Shown one piece after another: positions 1 to 8,530 of a stretch of DNA of 64,000 nt. Source of the stretch: Streptomyces sp. sk2.1 (GTDB lineage Bacteria; Actinomycetota; Actinomycetes; Streptomycetales; Streptomycetaceae); assembly GCF_008120935.1 (NCBI RefSeq), contig NZ_RDBO01000077.1:150020-214019 (forward strand), written 5' to 3'. The notes below the pieces were generated by a model that saw only the letters and a list, made by a program, of their open reading frames with translations, did no database searches and was not told where the DNA came from. The translations under genes were made by a program, and so were the position numbers. Each line of letters opens with the position of its first letter. Position 1 is the stretch's first letter.

Positions 1-150
1 TCCGACAACGCGATCAACATCGTGCACGCGACCGTGGAGGCCCTCAAGGGCCTGCAGCGTCCCGAGGAGATCGCGGCCCGCCGCGGTCTGCCGCTCGAGG
101 ACGTCGCCCCCGCGGCTCTGCTCCGTGCGCGTGCGGGAGCGGGTGCGTAA
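1..150 (+). CDS. rpsE: 30S ribosomal protein S5, C-terminal end (partial)
   Basis: The window opens inside this gene; only the last 49 codons are present. The translated end (SDNAINIVHATVEALKGLQ, then an Arg/Ala-rich tail) is the conserved C-terminal part of ribosomal protein S5, which sits near the mRNA entry channel of the 30S subunit and contributes to decoding accuracy. Its TAA stop at 148-150 shares one base with the ATG of rpmD, indicating translational coupling within the spc operon. The 5' end lies outside the window. Confidence 0.95.
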   Translation, partial: SDNAINIVHATVEALKGLQRPEEIAARRGLPLEDVAPAALLRARAGAGA

Positions 151-332
151 TGGCTCGCCTCAAGATCACGCAGACGAAGTCGTACATCGGCAGCAAGCAG
201 AACCACCGCGACACCCTTCGTTCGCTCGGGCTGAAGCGCCTGAACGACGTGGTCGTCAAGGAGGACCGTCCCGAGTTCCGCGGCATGGTGCACACCGTCC
301 GCCACCTCGTGACGGTTGAGGAGGTCGACTGA
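150..332 (+). CDS. rpmD: 50S ribosomal protein L30
   Basis: This 60-residue protein begins MARLKITQTKSYIGSKQNHR and has the usual length and alpha/beta fold signature of bacterial L30, including the RSLGLKRLND stretch. L30 is a small, non-universal 50S protein. The start codon overlaps the rpsE stop by one base, and rplO follows after a 1-bp gap, so all three are co-translated in the spc operon order rpsE-rpmD-rplO. There is no competing start. Confidence 0.97.
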   Translation: MARLKITQTKSYIGSKQNHRDTLRSLGLKRLNDVVVKEDRPEFRGMVHTVRHLVTVEEVD

Positions 333-333
333 C

Positions 334-789
334 ATGGCGGAGAACAAGCCGCTGAAGGCCCATGACCTCCGGCCTGCCCCGGGCGCCAAGACCGCCAAGA
401 CCCGTGTGGGTCGTGGTGAGGCGTCCAAGGGTAAGACCGCCGGTCGTGGCACCAAGGGCACCAAGGCCCGTTACCAGGTTCCGGAGCGCTTCGAGGGTGG
501 GCAGATGCCCCTCCACATGCGTCTCCCGAAGCTCAAGGGCTTCAAGAACCCGTTCCGCACCGAGTACCAGGTCGTGAACCTGGACAAGCTCGCGACCCTC
601 TACCCCGAGGGTGGCGAGGTCACCGTGGCCGACCTGGTCGCCAAGGGTGCCGTGCGCAACAACCACCTCGTCAAGGTCCTCGGACAGGGCGAGATCTCCG
701 TGGCGCTGCAGGTTTCGGTTGACGCCGTCTCCGGCTCCGCCAAGGAGAAGATCACCGCCGCCGGCGGTACCGTCACCGAGCTCGTCTGA
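334..789 (+). CDS. rplO: 50S ribosomal protein L15
   Basis: This 151-residue protein has the basic Gly-rich N-terminal extension typical of L15 (TRVGRGEASKGKTAGRGTKG) followed by the globular domain. L15 is a late-assembling 50S protein that threads its basic tail through 23S rRNA. I chose the ATG at 334 (MAENKPLKAHD) rather than an in-frame ATG at 316 because GAGGAGG at about 318-324 is well placed as a ribosome binding site. It is followed by a strong hairpin that separates it from secY. Confidence 0.97.
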   Translation: MAENKPLKAHDLRPAPGAKTAKTRVGRGEASKGKTAGRGTKGTKARYQVPERFEGGQMPLHMRLPKLKGFKNPFRTEYQVVNLDKLATLYPEGGEVTVADLVAKGAVRNNHLVKVLGQGEISVALQVSVDAVSGSAKEKITAAGGTVTELV

Positions 790-814
790 GACAACTCGAT
801 GGCCTGAACATCCG

Positions 815-848
815 ACCGGGGATGCCTCTCAAAAGGGGCATCCCCGGT
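815..848 (+). terminator. Hairpin between rplO and secY
   Basis: A perfect 12-bp inverted repeat (ACCGGGGATGCC at 815-826 and its complement at 837-848) encloses a 10-nt loop. No long U-tract follows, as is usual in high-G+C actinobacteria. It probably ends or attenuates transcription of the spc ribosomal genes before secY; the 154 bp between the hairpin and secY would then need to contain a promoter. Confidence 0.75.
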
Positions 849-1002
849 TGGTCGTTCCTAGGGGGGCATGGTCGCCGGTAAGGTGGCGTGCGTTGTTGTG
901 TGGTACCCCCTGGGCACTCCCCAGGACCTTTGACCGTTTACGTATTCGTCGATCCTCAAGACCGTCACCTCTTCGCATTGCGCGGGGGTCGCAGGAGGCA
1001 CC

Positions 1003-2322
1003 GTGCTCACCGCGTTCGCCCGGGCGTTCAAGACGCCCGACCTGCGCAAGAAGCTGCTCTTCACGCTCGGCATCATCGTGATCTACCGCCTCGGGGCGCA
1101 TATCCCGGTACCGGGAGTGAGCTACGAGAATGTCCAGATTTGTGTTGATCAGGCCAGTAAGGGCAACAACAGCCTCTTCGGCCTGGTGAACATGTTCAGC
1201 GGTGGTGCACTGCTGCAGATCACGATCTTCGCGCTCGGCATCATGCCGTACATCACGGCCAGCATCATCCTTCAGCTGCTGACCGTCGTCATCCCCCGAC
1301 TCGAGGCGCTCAAGAAGGAGGGGCAGTCCGGCCAGGCCAAGATCACGCAGTACACGCGTTACCTGACCGTCGCGCTCGCCATCCTCCAGGGCACCGGCCT
1401 GGTGGCCACCGCCACCAGCGGCGCGCTCTTCAGCGGCTGCCCGGTCGCCGACCAGATCGTCCCCAACCAGTCGATCTTCACCACCATCGTGATGGTCATC
1501 ACGATGACCGCGGGCACCGCGGCCGTCATGTGGCTCGGTGAGCTCATCACCGACCGCGGCATCGGCAACGGCATGTCGATCCTGATGTTCATCTCGATCG
1601 CCGCCAGCTTCCCGGGCGCCCTGTGGGCCATCAAGACCAGCGGCAAGCTGGCCGACGGCTGGATCGAGTTCGGCACCGTCATCCTGATCGGCTTCGTGAT
1701 GGTGGGCCTCGTCGTCTTCGTCGAGCAGGCCCAGCGCCGCATCCCGGTGCAGTACGCGAAGCGCATGATCGGCCGTCGTTCCTACGGCGGTACCTCGACG
1801 TACATCCCGCTGAAGGTGAACCAGGCGGGTGTGATTCCCGTCATCTTCGCTTCTTCGCTGCTCTACATCCCCGCCCTGATCGTCCAGTTCTCCAACTCCA
1901 CCGCGGGCTGGGCGACATGGATTCAGGACCACTTCGTCAAGGGCGACCACCCGTACTACATCACGGCCTACTTCCTCCTGATCGTCTTCTTCGCCTTCTT
2001 CTATGTGGCGATTTCGTTCAACCCCGAGGAAGTCGCCGACAACATGAAGAAGTATGGTGGCTTCATCCCGGGTATCCGGGCCGGTCGACCTACTGCCGAG
2101 TATCTGAGCTACGTGCTCAACAGGATCACTTGGCCGGGCTCGCTGTACCTGGGTCTGATCGCTCTTGTGCCGACGATGGCGTTGGCGGGCTTCAACGGTG
2201 CCAACCAGAACTTCCCGTTCGGCGGGACGAGCATCCTGATCATCGTGGGTGTGGGGCTGGAGACCGTGAAGCAGATCGAGAGTCAGCTCCAGCAGCGCAA
2301 TTACGAAGGGTTCCTCCGCTGA
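1003..2322 (+). CDS. secY: Protein translocase subunit SecY
   Basis: This 439-residue polytopic membrane protein forms the protein-conducting channel (SecYEG) of the Sec pathway. Ten hydrophobic segments can be followed from residue 20 (LLFTLGIIVIYRLGAHIPVP, the conserved first segment with the plug after it) to the C-terminus. The cytosolic loop near residue 345 contains the conserved IPGIRAGRPT, and the tail ends with the typical QQRNYEGFLR. GTG 1003 is preceded by AGGAGG at about 992. The TGA shares a base with the adk ATG, so the two are translationally coupled. Confidence 0.98.
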   Translation: MLTAFARAFKTPDLRKKLLFTLGIIVIYRLGAHIPVPGVSYENVQICVDQASKGNNSLFGLVNMFSGGALLQITIFALGIMPYITASIILQLLTVVIPRLEALKKEGQSGQAKITQYTRYLTVALAILQGTGLVATATSGALFSGCPVADQIVPNQSIFTTIVMVITMTAGTAAVMWLGELITDRGIGNGMSILMFISIAASFPGALWAIKTSGKLADGWIEFGTVILIGFVMVGLVVFVEQAQRRIPVQYAKRMIGRRSYGGTSTYIPLKVNQAGVIPVIFASSLLYIPALIVQFSNSTAGWATWIQDHFVKGDHPYYITAYFLLIVFFAFFYVAISFNPEEVADNMKKYGGFIPGIRAGRPTAEYLSYVLNRITWPGSLYLGLIALVPTMALAGFNGANQNFPFGGTSILIIVGVGLETVKQIESQLQQRNYEGFLR

Positions 2323-2978
2323 TGCGAATCGTCCTCGTCGGGCCGCCCGGTGCCGGCAAGGGAACGCAGGCTGCGTACCTTGCCAAGAACCTGTCGATTC
2401 CGCAGATCTCCACGGGCGATCTCTTCCGCGCCAACATCAGCCAGGGCACCGACCTTGGCAAGCAGGCCCGCGCCTACATGGACGCAGGCCAGTTGGTGCC
2501 GGACGAGGTCACCATCGGGATGGCCAAGGACCGCATGTCCCAGCCGGACGCCGAGGGCGGTTTCCTGCTGGACGGCTTCCCGCGCAACGTGGGCCAGGCC
2601 GAGGCGCTCGACGCCATGCTCAAGGACGAGGGCACCAAGCTCGACGCGGTCCTGGACCTGGAGGTCCCCGAGGACGAGGTGGTCAAGCGCATCGCCGGCC
2701 GCCGGATCTGCCGGAACGACGGTTCGCACGTCTTCCACGTGACGTACAACCCGCCGAAGACCGAGGGCGTCTGCGACGCCTGCGGCGGCGAGCTGTACCA
2801 GCGGGACGACGACACCGAGGAGACGGTCCGCACCCGGCTGGAGGTCTACCACACCCAGACCGAGCCGATCATCGACTACTACCGGTCCCAGGGCCTGGTG
2901 GTCACCATCTCCGCGCTCGGCAAGGTCACCGACGTGACCGAGCGGGCGATGGAGGCACTCAAGTCCGACCAGGGCTGA
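2322..2978 (+). CDS. adk: Adenylate kinase
   Basis: Adk interconverts ATP + AMP and 2 ADP. The 218-residue protein has the P-loop GPPGAGKGTQ (residues 7-16), the AMP-binding ISTGDLFR and DGFPRN motifs, and a long lid. The lid carries metal-type residues Cys130, Asp133, Cys151 and Cys154, so it looks like a zinc lid with Asp in place of one Cys; metal binding is inferred. The start overlaps the secY stop (TGATG). A perfect 18-bp hairpin follows the gene. Confidence 0.98.
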   Translation: MRIVLVGPPGAGKGTQAAYLAKNLSIPQISTGDLFRANISQGTDLGKQARAYMDAGQLVPDEVTIGMAKDRMSQPDAEGGFLLDGFPRNVGQAEALDAMLKDEGTKLDAVLDLEVPEDEVVKRIAGRRICRNDGSHVFHVTYNPPKTEGVCDACGGELYQRDDDTEETVRTRLEVYHTQTEPIIDYYRSQGLVVTISALGKVTDVTERAMEALKSDQG

Positions 2979-3001
2979 GCGCAACACCCGCAGTACTCGT
3001 G

Positions 3002-3043
3002 CAGTCGGCCGCGGCGTCCTCGGACGCCGCGGCCGACTGTTTG
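3002..3043 (+). terminator. Strong hairpin after adk
   Basis: An 18-bp perfect inverted repeat (3002-3019 and 3022-3039) with an almost absent loop is followed by TTTG. It lies 23 bp after the adk stop and probably ends or attenuates the secY-adk transcript before map. Confidence 0.8.
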
Positions 3044-3119
3044 CGCCGTATCGTTGTCCCGGTACGCCGTATCCCCCGACCACCGTTCGATGCAGTCCGA
3101 CGCAGAGAGGCGCCGCGCA

Positions 3120-3956
3120 ATGGTGCAGATCAAGACCCCCGAGCAGATCGCGAAGATGCGCGAGGCGGGGCTGGTGGTCGCTGCCATTCACGCGGCCACC
3201 CGTGAGGCGGCGGTGCCCGGTGCCACCACGCGCGACCTGGACCAGGTCGCCCGCAAGGTGATCGCCGACCACGGTGCCAAGTCGAACTTCCTCGGGTACG
3301 GCGGTTTCCCCGCGACGATCTGCACCTCGGTCAACGAGGTCGTCGTCCACGGCATCCCGGACGACAAGACCGTCCTCAAGGACGGCGACATCATCTCCAT
3401 CGACGCCGGCGCCATCGTCGACGGCTGGCACGGCGACGCCGCGTACACCGCCTTCGTCGGCACCGGTCATGCCCCGGAACTGGTCGAGCTGTCCAGGGTC
3501 ACCGAGGAATCGATGTGGGCCGGCATCGCCGCGATGAAGGTGAACAACCGGCTCGTGGACATCTCGAAGGCGATCGAGTCCTACATCCGCCGCCAGCCCC
3601 GCCCCGCCACCGGCAAGTACGGGATCATCGAGGACTACGGCGGCCACGGCATCGGCACCGAGATGCACATGGACCCGCACCTGCTGAACTACGTCGCCCG
3701 CAAGCGCGGCAAGGGCATCAAGCTCGTCCCCGGCGTCTGCCTGGCCATCGAGCCGATGGTCTCGCTCGGTACCGCGCAGACCGAGGTGCTCCAGGACGAC
3801 TGGACGGTCATCACGACGGACGGCACCTGGTCCTCCCACTGGGAGCACTCGATCGCCCTCACCGAGCAGGGCCCCCTGGTCCTGACCGCCCCCGACTGCG
3901 GCCGGGCGAAGCTGGCGCAGTACGGCATCGAGGCGGCCCCGGACCCCCTCGGCTGA
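3120..3956 (+). CDS. map: Methionine aminopeptidase, type I
   Basis: Map removes the initiator Met from nascent proteins using a dinuclear metal centre. The 278-residue protein has the pita-bread-fold landmarks: KTPEQIAKMREAG at the N-terminus, the first metal Asp in ISIDAGAIVDGWHGDAA, the catalytic His in GHGIGTEMH, the metal Glu in AIEPMV, and the last Glu in WEHSIALTE. I chose the ATG at 3120, with GAGAGG 10 bp upstream; an in-frame ATG at 3090 would add ten unconserved residues. It sits between adk and infA, a standard actinobacterial order. Confidence 0.96.
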   Translation: MVQIKTPEQIAKMREAGLVVAAIHAATREAAVPGATTRDLDQVARKVIADHGAKSNFLGYGGFPATICTSVNEVVVHGIPDDKTVLKDGDIISIDAGAIVDGWHGDAAYTAFVGTGHAPELVELSRVTEESMWAGIAAMKVNNRLVDISKAIESYIRRQPRPATGKYGIIEDYGGHGIGTEMHMDPHLLNYVARKRGKGIKLVPGVCLAIEPMVSLGTAQTEVLQDDWTVITTDGTWSSHWEHSIALTEQGPLVLTAPDCGRAKLAQYGIEAAPDPLG

Positions 3957-4125
3957 ACCGGCCCGCCCGGTCGGACCGGCCCGGTACCGGCGGTGGGGCC
4001 TGCGGGAAGCGTGTGAGTCGAGTGCCCGCCGAGGAGCGCGGGGTGGATTTGACCCGCTTGCGAAGGTCTAAGGATCTCCTCGGCTGGGCAAACTTGACGG
4101 ATTCGTCTTTTGAGGTTCGCTGACG

Positions 4126-4131
4126 TAGACT
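4126..4131 (+). promoter_or_regulatory. Possible -10 box upstream of infA
   Basis: TAGACT resembles the principal-sigma -10 (TAGNNT) of Streptomyces and lies about 90 bp before the infA start. A convincing -35 at the usual 16-18 bp distance is not visible; TTGACG occurs at 4094, but that spacing is too long at 26 bp. The assignment is tentative. Confidence 0.3.
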
Positions 4132-4218
4132 GACTCGTCGGCTCTCGTGCATCAGTGTGTCCACATTCCACATGCGATGGCGGAAGTCGATCAAGGTAGC
4201 CGATTCGAAAGGCGAAGC

Positions 4219-4440
4219 GTGGCCAAGAAGCAAGGTGCCATCGAAATTGAGGGCACCGTGATCGAGTCCCTCCCGAACGCCATGTTCAAGGTGGAACTCC
4301 AGAACGGTCACAAGGTCCTCGCGCACATCAGCGGCAAGATGCGGATGCACTACATCCGAATCCTTCCGGATGACCGGGTCGTCGTGGAGCTCTCCCCGTA
4401 CGACCTGACGCGTGGCCGGATCGTCTACCGCTACAAGTAG
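4219..4440 (+). CDS. infA: Translation initiation factor IF-1
   Basis: This 73-residue single OB-fold protein, starting MAKKQGAIEIEGTVIESLPN and ending GRIVYRYK, is the standard bacterial IF-1. IF-1 blocks the A site during 30S initiation-complex assembly. I chose the GTG at 4219 because family members begin MAKK; an upstream in-frame ATG at 4147 would add an extension unlike the family. rpmJ follows 60 bp downstream, the usual arrangement. Confidence 0.98.
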   Translation: MAKKQGAIEIEGTVIESLPNAMFKVELQNGHKVLAHISGKMRMHYIRILPDDRVVVELSPYDLTRGRIVYRYK

Positions 4441-4500
4441 ATCTTGCCTGCACCCCGCCTCGGCGCGGTGATGGCACTGACCCGGAGAACCTGACATCCC

Positions 4501-4614
4501 ATGAAGGTCAAGCCGAGCGTCAAGAAGATCTGCGACAAGTGCAAGGTGATCCGCCGTCACGGCCGGGTCATGGTCATCTGCGACAACCTGCGCCACAAGC
4601 AGCGCCAGGGCTGA
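4501..4614 (+). CDS. rpmJ: 50S ribosomal protein L36
   Basis: This very short gene encodes 37 residues beginning MKVKPSVKKICDKCKVIRRH. Cys11, Cys14, Cys27 and His32 are all present, so this is the zinc-ribbon (C+) form of L36, the smallest 50S protein. A zinc-free (C-) paralogue often exists elsewhere in Streptomyces genomes for zinc starvation, but none is in this window. It lies between infA and rpsM, as expected, with CGGAGAACC about 12 bp before the ATG as a possible ribosome binding site. Confidence 0.97.
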   Translation: MKVKPSVKKICDKCKVIRRHGRVMVICDNLRHKQRQG

Positions 4615-4808
4615 CGCACGACCCCCTGCATCTCGCAGCACTTCGCGCGACGCACGTAACACCGTACATACGCAGAGTCCGTCCAAGCTTCGGCTGACGA
4701 CACCTCCGGCGGGGGCCGGGGACCCGGACGTACCACCTCTCCCAGAAGGGGTCGGCGGTCGGGAGCGGCACTGCGGAAGACCCCCGACATGACAACTGGA
4801 GCCATTGC

Positions 4809-5189
4809 ATGGCACGCGTTTCAGGTGTTGACATCCCGCGCGAAAAGCGCGTGGAGGTCGCCCTCACCTACGTCTTCGGCATCGGGCGCACCCGGTCCAA
4901 GGAGATCCTCGCCGCCACCGACGTGAACCCGAACACCCGCGTTCGCGACCTGGCCGAAGAGGACCTGGTCAAGATCCGCGAGTACGTGGACGCCAACCTC
5001 CGCACCGAGGGTGACCTCCGCCGCGAGATCCAGGCCGACATCCGCCGCAAGGTCGAGATCGGCTGCTACCAGGGTCTGCGTCACCGCCGTGGCCTGCCGG
5101 TCCACGGTCAGCGCACCAGCACGAACGCTCGTACCCGCAAGGGCCCGCGTCGCGCGATCGCCGGCAAGAAGAAGCCGGGCAAGAAGTAG
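4809..5189 (+). CDS. rpsM: 30S ribosomal protein S13
   Basis: This 126-residue protein begins MARVSGVDIPREKRVEVALT and carries the S13 core with its helix-two-turn-helix (LTYVFGIGRTRSKEIL), then the highly basic C-terminal tail (RTSTNARTRKGPRRAIAGKK) that reaches the P-site tRNA. S13 organises the 30S head and the bridges to the 50S subunit. It is followed by rpsK 104 bp downstream in the alpha operon. Confidence 0.98.
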   Translation: MARVSGVDIPREKRVEVALTYVFGIGRTRSKEILAATDVNPNTRVRDLAEEDLVKIREYVDANLRTEGDLRREIQADIRRKVEIGCYQGLRHRRGLPVHGQRTSTNARTRKGPRRAIAGKKKPGKK

Positions 5190-5293
5190 TCCTCAGCGGA
5201 CGCACTGCGGACGTCCGGACCACCGGAACCCGCAGCAACCAGCGGTCTTCGCTGTAGGACCGATCACCTCCCCTCTCCATCTGGAGTCAAGAC

Positions 5294-5698
5294 ATGCCCC
5301 CCAAGGGTCGTCAGGGCGCTACCAAGAAGGTGCGTCGCAAGGAAAAGAAGAACGTCGCTCACGGCCACGCGCACATCAAGAGCACGTTCAACAACACGAT
5401 CGTCTCGATCACGGACCCCTCGGGCAACGTGATCTCCTGGGCCTCCGCCGGCCACGTCGGCTTCAAGGGCTCGCGCAAGTCCACCCCCTTCGCCGCGCAG
5501 ATGGCCGCCGAGTCGGCCGCCCGCCGCGCGCAGGAGCACGGCATGCGCAAGGTCGACGTCTTCGTGAAGGGTCCGGGCTCCGGCCGCGAGACCGCGATCC
5601 GTTCGCTCCAGGCCACCGGCCTGGAGGTCGGCTCGATCCAGGACGTCACCCCGACGCCGCACAACGGCTGCCGTCCGCCGAAGCGCCGTCGCGTCTGA
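5294..5698 (+). CDS. rpsK: 30S ribosomal protein S11
   Basis: This 134-residue protein has a basic N-terminus (MPPKGRQGATKKVRRKEKKN), the conserved HIKSTFNNTIVSITD core and the C-terminal TPTPHNGCRPPKRRRV. S11 lines the platform of the 30S subunit next to the mRNA E site. In most bacteria rpsD (S4) would follow here; instead a hairpin and then rpoA follow. As far as I recall that is normal for Streptomyces, whose rpsD lies elsewhere. Confidence 0.98.
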   Translation: MPPKGRQGATKKVRRKEKKNVAHGHAHIKSTFNNTIVSITDPSGNVISWASAGHVGFKGSRKSTPFAAQMAAESAARRAQEHGMRKVDVFVKGPGSGRETAIRSLQATGLEVGSIQDVTPTPHNGCRPPKRRRV

Positions 5699-5740
5699 TC
5701 CGTCACGGTCGGTGACGACCGTGCGTCAGTGACGCCGATC

Positions 5741-5775
5741 CGGGCGGTATGTCCCTTCCGGGGGCATGCCGCCCG
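5741..5775 (+). terminator. Hairpin between rpsK and rpoA
   Basis: A 15-bp stem with two G-U wobbles (5741-5755 with 5761-5775) lies 43 bp after the rpsK stop. It could attenuate ribosomal-protein mRNA before rpoA, at the position where rpsD is found in other bacteria. Its function is inferred from position only. Confidence 0.5.
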
Positions 5776-5835
5776 TATCCTTGTTTCATCTGTCGGGCAT
5801 CAAATAGTGGGTGCCCACGACTGAAGGATCTCAAC

Positions 5836-6858
5836 ATGCTTATCGCTCAGCGTCCGTCGCTGACCGAAGAGGTCGTTGACGAGTTCCGCTCCCGGTTCGT
5901 CATCGAGCCGCTGGAGCCGGGCTTCGGCTACACCCTCGGCAACTCGCTCCGCCGTACGCTCCTCTCCTCGATCCCCGGTGCCGCCGTCACCAGCATCCGG
6001 ATCGACGGTGTCCTGCACGAGTTCACCACCGTGCCGGGCGTCAAGGAGGACGTCACCGACCTCATCCTCAACATCAAGCAGCTGGTCGTCTCCTCGGAGC
6101 ACGACGAGCCGGTCGTGATGTACCTGCGCAAGCAGGGCCCCGGCCTGGTCACCGCTGCCGACATCGCCCCGCCGGCCGGTGTCGAGGTCCACAACCCGGA
6201 CCTGGTCCTGGCCACGCTCAACGGCAAGGGCAAGCTGGAGATGGAGCTGACCGTCGAGCGCGGTCGCGGCTACGTCTCCGCCGTCCAGAACAAGCAGGTG
6301 GGCCAGGAGATCGGCCGCATCCCGGTCGACTCCATCTACTCGCCGGTGCTCAAGGTCACCTACAAGGTCGAGGCGACCCGTGTCGAGCAGCGCACCGACT
6401 TCGACAAGCTGATCGTCGACGTCGAGACCAAGCAGGCCATGCGTCCGCGCGACGCCATGGCCTCGGCCGGCAAGACCCTGGTCGAGCTGTTCGGCCTGGC
6501 GCGCGAGCTCAACATCGACGCCGAGGGCATCGACATGGGCCCGTCCCCGACGGACGCCGCGCTCGCCGCCGACCTGGCGCTGCCGATCGAGGAGCTGGAG
6601 CTCACGGTCCGCTCCTACAACTGCCTCAAGCGCGAGGGCATCCACTCCGTGGGTGAGCTCGTCGCCCGCTCCGAGGCCGACCTGCTCGACATCCGCAACT
6701 TCGGTGCGAAGTCGATCGACGAGGTCAAGGCGAAGCTGGCCGGCATGGGCCTGGCGCTCAAGGACAGCCCGCCCGGATTCGACCCGACCGCCGCCGCCGA
6801 CGCCTTCGGCGCCGACGACGACGCGGACGCCGGTTTCGTCGAGACCGAGCAGTACTGA
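5836..6858 (+). CDS. rpoA: DNA-directed RNA polymerase subunit alpha
   Basis: This 340-residue alpha subunit dimerises to nucleate RNA polymerase assembly and contacts UP elements and activators. The N-terminal domain (about 1-230) includes the dimerisation stretch FGYTLGNSLRRTLLSSIPG. The C-terminal DNA-binding domain (about 250-310) has PIEELELTVRSYNCLKREGI and NFGAKSIDEVKAKL. An acidic tail ends at EQY. I chose the ATG at 5836 (MLIAQRPSLTEE, the family start). It is followed by rplQ in the alpha operon. Confidence 0.98.
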   Translation: MLIAQRPSLTEEVVDEFRSRFVIEPLEPGFGYTLGNSLRRTLLSSIPGAAVTSIRIDGVLHEFTTVPGVKEDVTDLILNIKQLVVSSEHDEPVVMYLRKQGPGLVTAADIAPPAGVEVHNPDLVLATLNGKGKLEMELTVERGRGYVSAVQNKQVGQEIGRIPVDSIYSPVLKVTYKVEATRVEQRTDFDKLIVDVETKQAMRPRDAMASAGKTLVELFGLARELNIDAEGIDMGPSPTDAALAADLALPIEELELTVRSYNCLKREGIHSVGELVARSEADLLDIRNFGAKSIDEVKAKLAGMGLALKDSPPGFDPTAAADAFGADDDADAGFVETEQY

Positions 6859-7040
6859 TCCACCCCCGATCGGGGCGCACGGTTTCGCCGGGCGCCCCGG
6901 CCGGGCGAGGGCTTCTGCCCCCGATCGCCGGACGGGCCCGCTCCCGTCCGGCGAACTTCTGATCTTCCGGGTGGCGACCGCCGCCCGGGAACTGACACCG
7001 GTACCTGGTACGGCCGGTGCAGCACACAAGGAGAAACACC

Positions 7041-7544
7041 ATGCCGAAGCCCACCAAGGGTGCCCGTCTGGGCGGCAGCGCCGCGCACGAGAAGCTTCTT
7101 CTCAACAACCTCGCGAAGTCGCTGTTCGAGCACGGCCGCATCACCACGACCGAGGCCAAGGCCCGCCGCCTGCGTCCGGTCGCCGAGCGCTTCATCACCA
7201 AGGCGAAGAAGGGCGACATCCACAACCGTCGCCTGGTGCTGCAGTCGATCACGGACAAGGGCGTCGTCCACACGCTCTTCACCGAGATCGCCCCGCGGTA
7301 CGAGAACCGCCCCGGTGGTTACACCCGCATCACCAAGATCGGCAACCGTCGCGGCGACAACGCCCCGATGGCCGTCATCGAGCTGGTCGAGGCGCTGACC
7401 GTGGCGCAGCAGGCCACCGGTGAGGCCGAGGCCGCCACCAAGCGTGCGGTCAAGGAGGACGCCCTCAAGAAGGACGCCGCCGAGACCGAGGCCGTCGAGG
7501 ACGCCAAGCCGGCCGACGCCGACGCCGAGTCCAAGGACGCCTGA
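7041..7544 (+). CDS. rplQ: 50S ribosomal protein L17
   Basis: L17 lies near the peptide exit tunnel. The first 115 residues (MPKPTKGARLGGSAAHEKLL through the conserved RITKIGNRRGDNAPM) are typical. The remaining 50 or so residues form an acidic Ala/Glu/Asp tail, common in actinobacterial L17, giving 167 residues instead of about 120. AAGGAGAAACACC precedes the ATG at 7041. The stop codon lies inside an 18-bp tandem duplication. Confidence 0.97.
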   Translation: MPKPTKGARLGGSAAHEKLLLNNLAKSLFEHGRITTTEAKARRLRPVAERFITKAKKGDIHNRRLVLQSITDKGVVHTLFTEIAPRYENRPGGYTRITKIGNRRGDNAPMAVIELVEALTVAQQATGEAEAATKRAVKEDALKKDAAETEAVEDAKPADADAESKDA

Positions 7545-7577
7545 GCGTTCCGGGATCGCTGAGCGTTCCGGGATCGC
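7542..7577. repeat. 18-bp tandem duplication over the rplQ stop codon
   Basis: The 18-bp unit TGAGCGTTCCGGGATCGC occurs twice without a gap (7542-7559 and 7560-7577). The first copy contains the rplQ TGA. It directly precedes the hairpin at 7581-7619. Confidence 0.85.
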
Positions 7578-7580
7578 CGG

Positions 7581-7619
7581 ACGGGCCCGCATCACCCTTC
7601 GGGGCGGTGCGGGCCCGTT
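7581..7619 (+). terminator. Terminator-like hairpin after rplQ
   Basis: ACGGGCCCGCA (7581-7591) pairs perfectly with TGCGGGCCCGT (7609-7619), and further partial pairing is possible inside the loop. It lies 37 bp after the rplQ stop and 50 bp before truA, and probably ends the alpha operon transcript. Confidence 0.7.
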
Positions 7620-7668
7620 CCGTATGCACCTGATGTACCTGCACGCACCGGTAGTAAAGGACCCTGGG

Positions 7669-8523
7669 GTGAGTGACGAAGTGGAGCCCGGCTCCGTACG
7701 GCTGCGGCTGGACCTGGCGTACGACGGCAAGGACTTCTCGGGCTGGGCCAAGCAGACCGGGCGGCGGACCGTCCAGGGAGAGATCGAGGACGCGCTGCGG
7801 ACCGTGACCCGGTCGGCGCGGACGTACGACCTGACGGTCGCCGGCCGTACCGACGCCGGGGTGCACGCCCGGGGCCAGGTCGCCCATGTCGACCTGCCGG
7901 TCGAGGTGTGGGAGGAGCACGGGGACAAGCTGCTGCGGCGGATGGCCGGGCGGATGGCGCCCGATGTGCGGATCTGGCGGATCGCACCGGCGGCCGACGG
8001 GTTCAACGCCCGCTTCTCGGCGCTGTGGCGGCGGTACGCGTACCGGGTCTGCGACCGGACCGGCGGGGTGGATCCCCTGTTGCGGGGTCATGTGCTCTGG
8101 CACGACCGGCCGTTGGACGTCGACGCGATGAACCGGGCGGCCGCCCGGATGACGGGGGAGCACGACTTCGCCGCGTACTGCAAGAAGCGCGAGGGCGCGA
8201 CGACCATCCGCACGCTGCAGAAGCTGAGTTGGGTGCGGGACGGGGCGAGCGGCATCCTGACGGCGACGGTCCAGGCCGACGCGTTCTGCCACAACATGGT
8301 CCGGGCACTGATCGGCGCGGCGCTCTTCGTCGGCGACGGGCGCCGCCCGGCCGAGTGGCCCGCGCAGGTGCTCGCGGCCGGGGTGCGGGACCCCGGGGTG
8401 CACGTGGTGCGTCCGCACGGGCTGACGCTGGAGGAAGTCGCCTATCCCGCCGACGAGTTGCTGGCCGACCGGGCCGCGCAGGCGCGCAACGTGCGCACCC
8501 TGCCCGGGGCGGGCTGCTGCTGA
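7669..8523 (+). CDS. truA: tRNA pseudouridine(38-40) synthase TruA
   Basis: TruA isomerises uridines 38-40 in the tRNA anticodon arm. The 284-residue protein has the catalytic Asp62 in AGRTDAGVHARGQV, the N-terminal AYDGKDFSGWAKQ motif, and the conserved ARFSALWRRYAYRV and FCHNMVRALIG segments. I chose the GTG at 7669 because AAAGGA lies 7 bp upstream; the next in-frame GTG at 7681 is also possible. It ends only 7 bp from the stop of the convergent gene on the other strand. Confidence 0.95.
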   Translation: MSDEVEPGSVRLRLDLAYDGKDFSGWAKQTGRRTVQGEIEDALRTVTRSARTYDLTVAGRTDAGVHARGQVAHVDLPVEVWEEHGDKLLRRMAGRMAPDVRIWRIAPAADGFNARFSALWRRYAYRVCDRTGGVDPLLRGHVLWHDRPLDVDAMNRAAARMTGEHDFAAYCKKREGATTIRTLQKLSWVRDGASGILTATVQADAFCHNMVRALIGAALFVGDGRRPAEWPAQVLAAGVRDPGVHVVRPHGLTLEEVAYPADELLADRAAQARNVRTLPGAGCC

Positions 8524-8530
8524 GGGACGG

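Noticed and set aside
829..1950. Long open frame on the minus strand opposite secY, and many similar antisense frames opposite other genes (for example 5800-7029 and 18597-20918).
   Set aside because: These are by-products of G/C-biased third codon positions in a high-G+C genome. Their products are Arg/Gly/Val-rich or His/Asp-rich without family motifs, and the opposite strand carries well-recognised genes.
5699..5835. Searched for rpsD between rpsK and rpoA.
   Set aside because: There is no coding sequence. As far as I recall, absence of rpsD from this operon is normal in Streptomyces, so it is not a deletion specific to this strain.
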